This document shows, in pieces, positions 32,401 through 43,757 of a stretch of DNA of 64,000 nt. Source of the DNA: Mytilus galloprovincialis (taxonomy: Eukaryota > Mollusca > Bivalvia > Mytilida > Mytilidae); the NCBI RefSeq assembly GCF_965363235.1, contig NC_134846.1, positions 93,862,571-93,926,570 on the forward strand, given 5' to 3'. Every line of letters begins with the position of its first letter. The stretch's first letter is position 1. A program made the position numbers and the translations under genes. A model generated the notes under the pieces. It worked only from the letters and a program-made list of their open reading frames with translations, searched no databases and was not told the DNA's origin.

Positions 32401-34671
32401 TTATACTGATTACATTGTAGTTGTGTGACATTATACTGATTACATTGTCGTTGTGTGACATTTAACTGATTACATCGTAGTTGTGTGACATTATACTGAT
32501 TACACTGTAGTTGTGTGACATTTAACTGATTACATCATAGTTGTGGTACATTATACTGGTTACATCGTAGTTGTGTGACATTATACTGGTTACATTGTAG
32601 TTGTGTGACATTATACTGGTTACATTGTAGTTGTGTGACATTATACTGGTTACATTGTAGTTGTGGTACATTATACTGATTACATTGTAGTTGTGTGACA
32701 CTATACTGGTTACATTGTAGTTTCGGTACATTATACTGATTACATTGTAGTTGTGTGACATTATACTGATTACATTGTAGTTGTGTGACATTTAACTGAT
32801 TACATCATAGTTGTGGTACATTATACTGATTACATTGTAGTTGTGTGACATTTAACTGATTACATCATAGTTGTGTGACATTATACTGATTACCTCGCAG
32901 TTGTGTGACATTATACTGATTACATTGTAGTTGTGTGACATTATACTGATAACATTGTAGTTGTGTGACATTATACTGATAACATTGTAGTTCTGTGACA
33001 TTATACTGGTGACATCGTAGTTGTGTGACATTATACTGGTTACATCATAGTTGTGTGACATTATAATGGTTACATCGTAGTTGTGTGACATTATACTGGT
33101 TACATCGTAGTTGTGTGACATTATACTGGTTACATTGTAGTTGTGTGACATTATACTGGTTACATTGTAGTTGTGTGACATTATACTGGTTACATTGTAG
33201 TTGTGGTACATTATACTGATTACATTGTAGTTGTGTGACACTATACTGGTTACATTGTAGTTTCGGTACATTATACTGATTACATTGTAGTTGTGTGACA
33301 TTATACTGATTACATTGTAGTTGTGTGACATTTAACTGATTACATCATAGTTGTGGTACATTATACTGATTACATTGTAGTTGTGTGACATTATACTGAT
33401 TACCTCGTAGTTGTGTGACATTATACTGATTACATTGTAGTTGTGTGACATTATACTGATTACATTGTAGTTGTGTGACATTATACTGATAACATTGTAG
33501 TTCTGTGACATTATACTGGTGACATCGTAGTTGTGTGACATTATACTGGTTACATCATAGTTGTGTGACATTATACTGGTTACATTGTAGTTGTGTGACA
33601 TTATACTGGTTACATCGTAGTTGTGTGACATTATACTGGTTACATTGTAGTTGTGTGACATTATACTGGTTACATTGTAGTTGTGTGACATTATACTGGT
33701 TACATTGTAGTTGTGGTACATTATACTGATTACATTGTAGTTGTGTGACACTATACTGGTTACATTGTAGTTGTGGTACATTATACTGATTACATTGTAG
33801 TTGTGTGACATTATACTGATTACATTGTCGTTGTGTGACATTATACTGATTACATTGTAGTTGTGTGACATTTAACTGATTACATCATAGTTGTGGTACA
33901 TTATACTGATTACATTGTAGTTGTGTGACATTTAACTGATTACATCATAGTTGTGTGACATTATACTGATTACATCTAGTTGTGTGACATTATACTGATT
34001 ACATTGTAGTTGTGTGACATTATACTGATTACATTGTAGTTGTATGACATTGAACTGGTTACATTGTAGATTTGTAAATTACGTATATGATTTTGTAATG
34101 ATTAGATGGTAAACATACTTTTGTTTTACATCAATTGATATTTGGCTTCTGTTCTCTATCTTCTGTTTAAATTCAAAATTTAAAATGTTCTTTATTGCAT
34201 TTTGATTTGTTGAAATACTATTGAAACAGTTTTATCAGATTTTTCTCACAAATTCAAATGCATAGGTTCCTGTAAGTTATATATTCTTGGAACGTTATTA
34301 TCTCATCAAGACTTACATGTATTATCTTTTTTCATAACTCAATCTTATATTCATTGTATTTTCCCTGACAAAATATCTCACCTTGTGTAGAAGTAAACTA
34401 CAACTGGTATTGGACTCTCTAAAACTTTCTTATCAAAATCAATCTCACTTTGGATAATAAATTGCTCAAAATTTGGTTCTGTGGATAAACATTCTAGAGA
34501 TTGTCTTACAGTTGCTTGTAGATTTATTGAAAGTAACTTTTGCTTCTGTACTAGTTTATGTATCAGAAAATGACAACTACATGACCTCTGTGATAATGTT
34601 TGTGTTGAGAACTTTGACAAACAAGTGCCTACTGTATTACGGGATAGTTTCTGTCTTGATCCAATAACCAT
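29491..34671 (-). CDS. Mitochondrial-type thioredoxin (TXN2-like) with altered active site
   Basis: Three exons on the minus strand join in phase: 34671-34382, 31018-30880 and 29604-29491. They give 180 residues, or 202 if the upstream in-frame ATG at 34737 is used. The inner ATG has A at -3 and G at +4. The N-terminus is rich in R, K, S, T and Q with no acidic residue for about 60 positions, which suits a mitochondrial presequence. The thioredoxin fold follows: FIIQSEIDFDKKVLES, PVVVYFY, the active site RTCVPCAVMAP, KVDVDSH, the cis-proline in IMPT, then MKNGQVFSKIRG and a final helix. Human TXN2 is similar in layout (known). The family's W-C-G-P-C is here T-C-V-P-C: both cysteines and the proline remain, the tryptophan does not. 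The exon 1/2 junction falls in the Arg codon just before it. Both introns hold large tandem arrays. Confidence 0.88.
29850..30880. repeat. 70-bp tandem array derived from the end and donor of thioredoxin exon 2
   Basis: About 15 units occur. On the minus strand each reads like AAGTTTGACTAAGACACATT, TACAGGGTAAATCTGG and then GGTATGTATGAC. The true exon end reads AACTTTGGCTAAGACATATG, TACAGGGAAAATCAGG, Ggtatgtatgac. Exon bases and donor therefore recur in every unit down the intron. Units nearest the exon are the most uniform; distant ones are diverged and of variable length. Confidence 0.88.
30880..31018 (-). CDS. Thioredoxin exon 2 carrying the active-site cysteines
   Basis: This exon encodes TCVPCAVMAPILEDIIVSYG, then TVINYFKVDVDSHRTLAKTY and VQGKSG. 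The acceptor is tttttag and the donor gtatgt. The stretch TYVQGKSGVKI before the cis-Pro loop is a few residues longer than the corresponding EVSAV segment I recall from human TXN2, and it is this part of the exon that is multiplied in the adjoining array. Confidence 0.88.
31325..34075. repeat. 30-bp minisatellite, about 90 copies, in thioredoxin intron 1
   Basis: The unit is TTACATTGTAGTTGTGTGAC plus ATTATACTGG, with variants TACATCGTAG, TTGTGGTACA and TTTAACTGAT. A higher-order period of about 540 bp is visible: TTTAACTGATTACATCATAG followed by TTGTGGTACA recurs at 32791, 33331 and 33871. Because 30 is divisible by three, long frames with a ten-residue period are open on both strands; these are not genes. 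Confidence 0.96.
34382..34671 (-). CDS. Thioredoxin exon 1 with presequence
   Basis: It encodes MVIGSRQKLSRNTVGTCLSK through EIDFDKKVLESPIPVVVYFY and ends two bases into an Arg codon before gtgaga. An in-frame ATG at 34737 extends it by 22 residues (MIIQISTRIYLQYGHLF...). Which start is used cannot be settled from sequence alone. Confidence 0.8.
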
Positions 34672-34737
34672 TCTTAAGTATGGTGTAAAGAGATGTCCAT
34701 ATTGTAAGTAAATACGTGTAGAAATCTGAATGATCAT

Positions 34738-36579
34738 TGATTCTGGAAGATAAAGAACAACTTTTCATATTGGTTTAATAGTATTATACAAAATGTAAAA
34801 GTACACATCTATATACTGACTTTAAAAATAGAGCATTCATTCATTCATTGTTGTGAAATTAAAACGGACAAAAAATGTGACATTAAGTTAAGGAAACAAT
34901 CTACATACATTAAAATGCAATCAGAATTATAAAACCAGTTTAATCAAAGTCATAATAATCCTGTTGCATTTTCTGCAACAATACAATCATGGCAAATATT
35001 CCCAAGTTATCAGATTGTAATGACATGTTAAAACAGCAACACATTCTCTGATCAATGCCTTGATTAAAACCTTATCAAAGTAAAGAGCGTTTTTGTACAT
35101 CATTAAATGATTTTCAGTTAGATTTTAACCCTAAACATTTCTACAACCAGTCAGAATTTCTCTATTCATAGCAGTTTCCATAATAGACTAGCATTTAACC
35201 CATATGTACTCTTTTTGGCCGTCTCTGCTATTTTGGTTTGCAGGCTTAGTCAATTTTCATAAAACTAAATACCCCTATGATGATTATGACCAACTTTAGT
35301 TCTATTTGATCCTGTAATTTTAGAGAAAAACATTTTTGTGGGATATTAGATAAAAAATTGTTACACATATCTTCATTGAAAGTCAATAATCTTAATAAAC
35401 AGTACAAAGTAGAAACAAGAAAGCACATATACAGATCAGTTGTGTCAAACTAAATATTGACCTTAGGATCAGGATCATAAGGGTTCATCTTAAGATTTTG
35501 GCCAAGTGGAATGATTAGTAGATCATGTCTTGCTGGTCAGTTTTACTTTTTATAGCTTCTCTCAATCTATTATAGATTTCAAGATAATAAGCATACCGAG
35601 GAAAAGGGTAAACAGTCAGAGGACTTACTTAAATATTAAATGATTTTCTAAATCACTGATTCAAGTAACATTATTTCCATAAAGGTTGGAAGTTAGAGTT
35701 GTCTTTCTTTAATAATCACCTATTTAAGTAGTACAAATTAATCACTAGAAGAAGTGATTAAGTTTTATTGTAGCTTTAAATATAGAATACTAATGATCCA
35801 GGGACTAATTATGTTTCTAAACTTATCAGAACCAACATCTGTGTTGTCTAGGATGACCAGGTCATTTCAGGTGATGACCTTGTACTGAATCTAGGATAAT
35901 GACATAAAAATCACTTGTTTAAGTATCAGACCTCAATTTCCTTCCCAAAAATCACTTCTTTAAGTATCATTTTAATAACCCCCACTAATTTCAACACCCG
36001 CGAACAGTGAAATTTTTATCGCGAACAGTAGAATTTTATTACATAATCTGCAAGATGAAACCTTGAACTTCACAGGAAAAATACTCCCACTGCTGGGAAA
36101 AATCTTTTAAAAAAGTATCAATTCATTATGTAAAGCCATTATTATAGCATTTTTTCAATTAAAATAGCTTTTTCAGCTAAATAATAGCATCAAAGGCATA
36201 AACCTTGCTACTTAAAAGAAGCAAAAAGTTCATTTTTTTTAATTTTACTAATTAAAAGATATTATTTAAACCTATGTGTTTAAAATTTTGAAAAAACTAC
36301 ATAATCCCAATTTGTGACAAAACCTCGAATTTGCTACTCAAATAAGTGATTTAAAAATCACGTATTTCAGTAAGTCCCCTGACTGGTAAACTTAAGGCAT
36401 TTAAGGCCAATAACTCCTAGAAGTCATCTGATAGTTTTGACGTAGATGGACATTATATTACGTTTCTTTTAAACTAGACACATCAATGATGATTGTGGCC
36501 AAGTTTGGTAGGCCCGGTAATTTTAGGTGAGAAGATTTTCATAAAAGTTAACGGACGACGGACACCAAGTGATAACAAA
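34738..36579. other. Upstream region of the thioredoxin gene, non-coding
   Basis: No gene was seen. The thioredoxin promoter should lie just right of 34737, but no TATA box or CpG cluster stands out. Part of this region (about 35210-35350 and 36380-36580) resembles the interior of dispersed family C (GGCCAATAACTCCTAGAAGT, CATCAATGATGATTGTGGCC). Confidence 0.4.
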
Positions 36580-36610
36580 AGCTCACTTGGACTTTTGGGC
36601 CTGGTGAGCT
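36580..36610. repeat. Terminal hairpin of a family C element
   Basis: AGCTCACTTGGACTTTTGGG followed by CCTGGTGAGCT forms an imperfect hairpin with matching AGCTCAC/GTGAGCT ends, followed by AAAA. It is the same end as at 52654-52684, so a family C copy ends here. Confidence 0.6.
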
Positions 36611-37996
36611 AAAAAATAATTATTAAATTGATACATGATAACTAGTTTAAGGTTATATCAGAGACGTTTTATACTTACACAGTAGAAAAAACCAAGGGTA
36701 TTATTTTTACATAAGGGTTAATATCTAGAACAAATATTGTAACCAATAAAAGGATATTGGAAAACTTGTGTCGGCGTTCCGGAGCGTCTTTTTACCACAG
36801 AACACCACAGAATACCACAGAATACCACAGAACACTAAAAATATACCACAGAACACATATAATATACCACAGAACACATATAATATACCACAGAACACTC
36901 AAAATATACCACAGAACATAAAAACAAACAAAAAACCAACTAAAATATGCAACATACCATTAAAATAACTTAAAAAATCCATGAACTAATGTTAATTAGA
37001 CGGGAAATCTAAACTTCATCACCGATCGCAAACCGCATATCGCTAAACAGCGCATTTTTTTTAATTTTGTTTTTTGTTTTATTGTATTAATTGTGACCTT
37101 AATATATTATGTCAGTTATTAATGCAACAAATCATATTGAATTAAAGTTTAAATATCAAATATATCTACATTGAACACACCAAACCGGAAAGGAAAGTCT
37201 ATAACATGACAACTCCGCAAACCACCAAATATATATATTATATATTTTATTCATTTCTTTCTTCTTCTTATATAAAATAGTTTTACTAAAAATAAGACAA
37301 GAGACAAATATCAAAATCTAACCGACGGAAAGAGATCGAGGACTTCGACTGATTACTTTAATATTATGAATATATATAAATTCTATTTGAAATGCATAAA
37401 GTTCCTTTAGCACGATTTTAATCAATTATCATGCAATATCTTTGAATGGGTTTCCTTTTGACATACTTATATAATTTTATAATTTTTTTTTTAATAATGC
37501 TTGTAAAACAGAAGCCTATGTTATGGTCATTATTAAGAGTAATTAAACAAACACAACCCACTTTATAATGAGGTCTATGTCAAAATTTAAAAAGAACGGA
37601 TGGCTTCTATAATTCAACCACGCTGTCAAAAGAAATGGAAATTTAAAAGAAGTCCTACATAACTTTTTGTTTTTTTAACGATGTGTCAAGAGAAGTCATT
37701 TCACATTTTTGTTCTGTTAGCGACGTCTCAAATCTTGTGTTAGACAATGGAAACGTGAAACCATAAAGTACTGGAATCACAATTTCTTCCTGTAAATGTT
37801 ATTGGATCATCTTTTACTTCCGACGAAAATAAGTGGACAATATTTTATTTCCTGTTAATATTATTGGTCAAATTTACGATTGGCTCCAAAATTTAAAGAT
37901 ATTGACCAAAGGGTATATATTGATAGAACAAGAAAAAAAATTCAAAAATCTTTCTAAATCTATTATAAAGTTTCAAAGTTAATCAGTAAAGTCAAA

Positions 37997-38107
37997 ATGC
38001 CAAAACGCAAAGTTTCGTACCTAAAAAGGTCGATTTTTTGGCCCTGTGGTGACTGCAGACAGAACTGCTCCAAGAACTCAGTACAGTGTGACTCTTGCAA
38101 TTCATGA
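37997..38107 (+). pseudogene. MULE transposase N-terminal fragment (Cys-rich)
   Basis: A 36-codon frame from ATG reads MPKRKVSYLKRSIFWPCGDC and then RQNCSKNSVQCDSCNS before a TGA. The C-x2-C-x3-C-x7-C-x2-C spacing looks like the first half of a zinc finger (PHD-like) that would continue past the deletion point. The remaining ligands are gone. Confidence 0.5.
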
Positions 38108-38215
38108 TACCACTATATTTTATATTTTAAATTTTGACATCGAATTGGTTTTCTAATTGGCAAAACCTTTTGGAACTTAATATTAATGGATGGGGGATGA
38201 AATTAGGGTAATTAA

Positions 38216-38932
38216 GTGAACAACAATGTACAACATTACCTTCAAAATCGTGTTGGTGTTAGCACCCAAGAAAGAAAAACCATCATCAACACAATTTTTG
38301 GAGATCAAGGAATTGCAAGCGCAGACGACACATTGCAATTTGCAAGGGCAGATTCGGAGCTCAAGGACTTGTGTGCAAATCATCCTCAGTTCCTGAAATA
38401 TTATTACGAACAAAGTTTTAAGCCACGAGTTGAAGAATTCGTTAATGCACCCAATAGACGTTTAGGCACTAAGCAAATGTGGACGAACAACAATGCAGAA
38501 TCCATGAACCGGGTGATGAAAGTGGCAGTCAACTGGAAGCCCCAACATGCACCAGATTTGGTTGATAAACTATTTGACATGGTGGACTTCCAGTTCATTA
38601 ATCTACGGTCAGCCCTTCATCATTCTGGGGACTACATGCTGGTCAACTCATACAAACAGTACACTATAGCAGATGCCATCTGGAAAACAAAATCAGACGA
38701 GGAAAAACGAAAGCTCTTTAATAATTTCCTGCAGGACAGTAAAAAAAGAAAACACGAAAATATCATAACTTCATCCGATGGACTATACTCTGTTGTGAAC
38801 AAGGCTAAGAACAATAGCCAAGAAACCTATGCAGAGAAAGAGACCAAGAACAGAAAGAGCCGAAAAAAGACATTAATGTATTTATTGAATTGTTTTGTTA
38901 TTGATGTTATCAAATTAAAATTTTCAACTTAA
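38216..38932 (+). pseudogene. MULE transposase C-terminal fragment
   Basis: A 238-codon open frame with no ATG at its beginning (it opens with GTG after an in-frame stop) contains DSELKDLCANHPQFLKYY, KQMWTNNNAESMNRVMK and VNWKPQHAPDLVDKLFDMV, followed by a Lys-rich tail. The phrase W-T-N-N-N-(A/C)-E-S-M-N followed by W-K-P-Q is what I recall from C-terminal regions of MULE transposases of marine invertebrates. The DDE catalytic core that should precede it is absent, so it cannot transpose by itself. Confidence 0.65.
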
Positions 38933-39016
38933 TTTTATATCTCTTTATTATTATTGAAATTTGACCACAGACAAGACTTATCTAAACTAGAATTTTTTCA
39001 CTTGAAATTTGAGGAA

Positions 39017-39018
<2 letters not shown>

Positions 39019-39054
<36 letters not shown>
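39019..39054. repeat. (CA)n microsatellite inside the MULE
   Basis: A run of about 17 CA dinucleotides ends in CAAACAAACG. Confidence 0.9.
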
Positions 39055-39058
<4 letters not shown>

Positions 39059-39552
39059 AACGTAAATCAGTCTTCGACCTTCAATTTCCAACAAGAAAAA
39101 ATTATATTGGTACAATTCTATGTGGTTTTCTCGATAATTGGTCTTACATTAATTTTTAGTCTGGTCCCAATTAAAGGCCAAGTCGATTGGGGTCGTAAGG
39201 ACAATGAGTCGACACTAGATTGAAATTTTTAATTTGTTTGACTAATAAAAGTCATATTATAGACATAATTAGCAATAACAACAACTGCAATGTCTGAATT
39301 GTTACTATTTAGGAGTTCTGTGGCATATTGTATGTGTTCTGTGGTATATTTTTAGTGTTCTGTGGTATTCTGTGGTATTCTGTGGTGTTCTGTGGTAAAA
39401 AGACGCTCCCTCGGCGTTCCGTATTTTAACAGAGTTACTGTAAGACTAGACAAATATATATTTGGTTCGGCATTATAAAATGGGTCTCTGATATAAAACA
39501 AATTTGAGAGATCTTTTGGCCAAATGTAAAAACATGATATAAAACAATATTA

Positions 39553-40420
39553 AGATAAGATAAGATAAGATAACTTTATTAGCACTAACACATTGACAAT
39601 AAATGGTTATGGCAACAAATGAAAGACAAACTACAATAACATATATACAATGAAGGAGTGACAGTGGATAATACAATTTACAAATACAATAAAGCAGAAC
39701 AACAAAACAGTATGCTATAGTTAGACATTATAAATATTGCTAACAGTATCCCAGTGTTATATAATAAATGTTCACTCAAGGCAGGTGTTTTGATAAGAAA
39801 TAGCCAAGTTGTTTCAAAATATTAATACTCACAGTTTTTAATGACCAAATCTAAGGAGTAAAATTTTTTTACATTTTTTAAATATCAGATCAAATAACAG
39901 GTCTCTATCCTCAGAGTATACAGGACATTCTATAAGAAAATGAAGTTCATCTTCCACTTTATTTAAATTGCATTTAACACAAATTCTTTGATGAACCTCT
40001 AATTTGGAATATCTCCCAGTTTCAATTTTGAGTCTATGTGATGAAATCATGAATTTTGTGATAGCTTTTCTCAGATCAAAATTATTCAAGATATCTAAAT
40101 AATTTTCTTTACAAAAAGATGTTCTTAGTTTTCCTTGGCTATTTTGGCTATAATCATTCTCTCAAGATTTAACATAGGATACTTTTAAACAATTAAGTAA
40201 ACATTTTCTGAATTTTTATTTACTAAAATTAATAAAGTTACTAGGCAGATCAATAATTTTACATAGTTGTCTGACACTGCTATACCAACTATTGTGATTT
40301 TTATCATCTAAATCTTTAGAGGTCTGTGAGGCTTTATATAATTAAGAGCCCTCAGGCATATTTTCAATTCTAAAATAATAATTCAGTAGGTTTTTCACAA
40401 TACTAATATAAATAGGAAAT
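39553..40420 (-). mobile_element. Non-LTR retrotransposon 3' relic
   Basis: On the minus strand a decayed frame (best part 40089-39838) reads LRKAITKFMISSHRLKIETG, then RYSKLEVHQRICVKCNLN and EDELHFLIECPVY. The R-x-x-x-(S/T)-K-F-x-I-S-x-H, G-R-Y and C-x2-C...H-x4-C pattern is the C-terminal zinc-binding end known from LINE-type reverse transcriptases. In-frame stops lie further upstream (about 40210 and 40160). The 3' end is a (TTATC)n tail at 39553-39576, as in elements that end in a microsatellite. It lies immediately right of the MULE. Confidence 0.65.
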
Positions 40421-41064
40421 CTACCCAGTTCAGATAGTACAGCAAAATTGCTGCTCTTTCTATTTACACCCAAAATAAATTTTGTTATTTTCTTTGTGTC
40501 TATCAATGTGCACCGGCACTTGTTAATCTTGTTTACTTTTATGGGTCATCTTGGGTTAAGGCATCAGAGGTACCTATTTCACAACCCTGAATAAACTCTC
40601 TTCTTATTGCTCATTGCAAAATACAATTATTCGTATTTGTACTTATTTGTATTTCCACACCAAGTACTGAAGTAGTGTACGAAACGGGATGCCACTCTGC
40701 ACTTTTCTAACTCGATAGTATTAAAAATTAAAGCCTCTGGGTGAACGACACTATCCCGTCAATCTTTAAACAAAAGAATACTACATATACAATAAAGTCT
40801 GCTTAATATATTGGCCCACATTTGTATTAACAATGAAGGTTGGTTAAGAATATATTTTTGATCGGTTAGAAGTTTGACTGCTTCCTTTTCGTGTAGATAC
40901 AACAATACTTTTCTGTAGTTCTAGATGTTTGTTGACGAATACTGTGTGTCATTTCTGTATTTTGTATGAATTTGAGATAACAAACGACGAGGTTTAGAGC
41001 TCCACGAACTACCATCCAACGTAAGGATCGAATGTATGTCATTGGAAACACATATCTCACCGGA
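40421..41064. other. Intergenic stretch without recognised features
   Basis: No gene or repeat can be supported here. The frame at 40866-41060 has no recognisable content. Confidence 0.45.
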
Positions 41065-42350
41065 CCCTCTGTTGAAATGTCATTATTGCTAGTTGTCTTG
41101 ATGATAAGTTATTGTTGTCTTGTTGAAATGTCATTGTTGTCTTTCTGATATGTCATTGCTGCCTTGTTCATTAGCCATTGTTGTCCTTGTTGATAAGTCT
41201 TTCTAATATGTGATTGATGTCTTGTTGATATGCCATTTTGTCCTTGTTGATAAGTTTTCTGATATGTAATTGATGTTTTGATGATATGCCATTTTTGTCC
41301 TTGTTGATAAGTTTTCTGATATGTAATTGATGTTTTGTTGATATGCCATTGTTGTCCTTGTTGATAAGTCTTTCTGATATGTCATTGATGTCTTGTTGAT
41401 ATGCCATTTTGTCCTTGTTGATAAGTTTTCTGATATGTAATTGATGTTTTGTTGATATGCCATTGTTGTCCTTGTTGGTAAGTCTTTCTGATATGTTATT
41501 GATGTCTTGTTGATATGCAACTGTTGTTCTTGATGATTGATGTCTTGTTGATATGCCATTGTTGTCCTTGTTGATAAGTCTTTCTGATATGTCATTGTTG
41601 TCTTGTTGATAAGTCATTGTTGTCTTGTTGATAAGTCATTGCTGTTCTGTTGATGTGTCATTGTTGTCTTGTTGATGTGTCATTGTTGTTAAAAAGTATT
41701 TTTTGTCTTGATGATAAGTCACTGTTTGATTGTCATTGTTGCATTGTTGGATTGTCATTAATATTGTTGCCTCTGTTGATTTGTTATTGTTGTCTTTGTC
41801 GATTTGTCACTGTTGTTTTGTTGATATGTTATTGTTGTCTTGTTGACTTGTTGTCTTGTTTTTAATCTATGTTGTTTTGTAGATATGTCATTGTTGACTT
41901 TTTGATAAGTCAATGTTGTCCTTGTTGATAAATCATTTGATATGTCACTGCTGTGTTATTGTTGCCTTGTTGATATTTCATTGTTGTATGTCATTGTAAT
42001 ATTTTTAACATGTCATTGTTGTCTTGTTGATATATAATTGGTGTCTTTTTGATAAGTCATTGTTGTCTTTTATGGTATGCAAGTGTTGCCCTGTTGTCTT
42101 GTTGATAATCATTGTTGTCCTACTGATATGTCATTGTTGTCTTACTTATATTTAATTAATGTCATTGTTGCCGTATTGACATTTTGATATGTCATGGTGT
42201 CTTGTAATGTCGTTGCAGCTTTGTGCATATTTCATTGCTGTCTTGTTGATTTGTTGATATGTCATTGTTGCATTGTTGTCTTGTTGATAAGTCTTTGTTG
42301 TCTTGTTGATTTGTTATTGCAGCCTTGTTGTCTTGCATATTTTTATGTAT
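41065..42350. repeat. Degenerate 24-bp minisatellite
   Basis: The unit is close to TGTTGTCTTGTTGATATGTC plus ATTG, with about 50 diverged copies and variable spacing. A larger sub-block (about 23+45 bp, around TGTCCTTGTTGATAAGTTTT) recurs between 41230 and 41460. The two overlapping minus-strand frames at 41171-41617 are products of the array. Confidence 0.85.
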
Positions 42351-42639
42351 TTATGGTACAAATTTAAAACATTTATTATTGAATGTTAGTATTTGTGATG
42401 TCTGAAATTTGGATTTTTTTTTTCTTCACTTCTTATGAAATGTGTCTTTTTTACTGATTTTGTTTACGATTTCGAACATTGACTGTTATAAGTGTACTTT
42501 ACATCTTCTTAAATAGAAGCTTAACCACCAAAATAACTGAACCACAGAGCAGATTTATGACACCGATGGAGTAAACAGTCCAGTAAATCACGATCTTGTT
42601 CTGCAGATAAAAGAAAAGTGATATACTATTGGTTCAAAC

Positions 42640-43757
42640 AATAATTTAGATTATTGATGATAATAACGACAAATACATGATATTCCTCTATAAACAATGT
42701 TGTTAATCACCACAAACAACTGACATTCCTCTATAAACAATGATGTTAATTGCCACAAATACCTGACATTCCTTTATCAACAATGTTAATCACCACAAAT
42801 ACCTAACATTCCTCTATCAACAATGTTGTTAATCACCACAAACAACTGACATTCCTCTATAAACAATGATTTTAATTGCCACAAATACCTGACATTCTTC
42901 CATAAACAATGTTGTTAATCACCACAAATACCTGACATTCTTTCATAAACAATGTTGTTAATCACCACAAATACCTGACATTCCTCCATAACCAATGTTG
43001 TTAATCACCACAAACACCTAACATTCCTCTATCAACAATGATGTTAATTGCCACAAATACCTGACATTCCTCTATAAACAATGATTTTCATTGCCACAAA
43101 TACCTGACATTCTTCCATAAACAATGTTGTTAATCACCACAAATACCTGACATTCCTCCATAACCAATGTTGTTAATCACCACAAATACCTGACATTCCT
43201 CTATCAACAATGTTAATCACCACAAACAACTGACATTTCTCTATAAACAATGTTGTGAATCACCACAAACAACTGACATTCCTCTATAAACAATGATGTT
43301 AATCACCACAAATACCTGACATTCCTGCATAACCAATGTTGTTAATCACCACAAATACCTAACATTCATCTATCAACAATTTTGTTAATCACCACAAACA
43401 CTGACATTCTTCCATAAACAATGTTGTTAATCACCACAAATACCTAACATTTCTCTATCAACAATGTTGTTAATCACCACAAATACCTAACATTCCTCTT
43501 TCAACAATGTTGATAATCACCACAAATACCTGACATTCCTCCATTAACAATGTTGTTGATCACCACAAATACCTAACATTCCTATATCAACAATGATGTT
43601 AATCACCCTAAATACCTGACATTCCTGCATAAACAATATAGTTAATCACCACAAATACCTAACATTCCTCCATAAACAATGTTGTTAATCATCACAAATA
43701 CCTGACATTCCTGCATAACCAATGTTGTTAATCACCACAAACACCTGACATTCTTCC
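42640..43757. repeat. 43-bp minisatellite, left part
   Basis: About 26 copies of TTGTTAATCACCACAAATAC plus CTGACATTCCTCTATAAACA plus ATG, with common variants CTTCCATAAAC, CTCTATCAAC and GCATAACC. The same array resumes at 45423 in the same orientation. Confidence 0.93.

Larger units (their letters stand above)
36781..39410 (+). mobile_element. Mutator-like element (MULE) with 10-bp target duplication
   Basis: The inverted ends begin GGAGCGTCTTTTTACCACAG (left) and finish in the inverse at 39341-39410, continuing as arrays of ACCACAGAACACC/ATACCACAGAA words for about 80 bp. The 10-bp sequence TCGGCGTTCC lies directly outside both ends (36771-36780 and 39411-39420) and matches exactly, as expected of a MULE (9-11 bp). 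Inside are an N-terminal zinc-finger-like fragment and a C-terminal transposase fragment, but no catalytic core. The copy is thus an internally deleted, non-autonomous derivative. The near-identical ends and intact duplication suggest a fairly recent insertion. Confidence 0.88.

Noticed and set aside
31334..33871. Minus- and plus-strand frames with ten-residue periods
   Set aside because: Product of the 30-bp array (divisible by three) in thioredoxin intron 1; no signal peptide or other protein feature.
36768..36968. Frame with IPQNTYNIPQNT repeats
   Set aside because: Encoded by the subterminal ACCACAGAACACC words of the MULE end.
38183..38814. Minus-strand frames opposite the MULE transposase fragment
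   Set aside because: Shadows of the plus-strand transposase coding sequence.
41171..41617. Two overlapping minus-strand frames (148 and 130 codons)
   Set aside because: Products of the degenerate 24-bp minisatellite.
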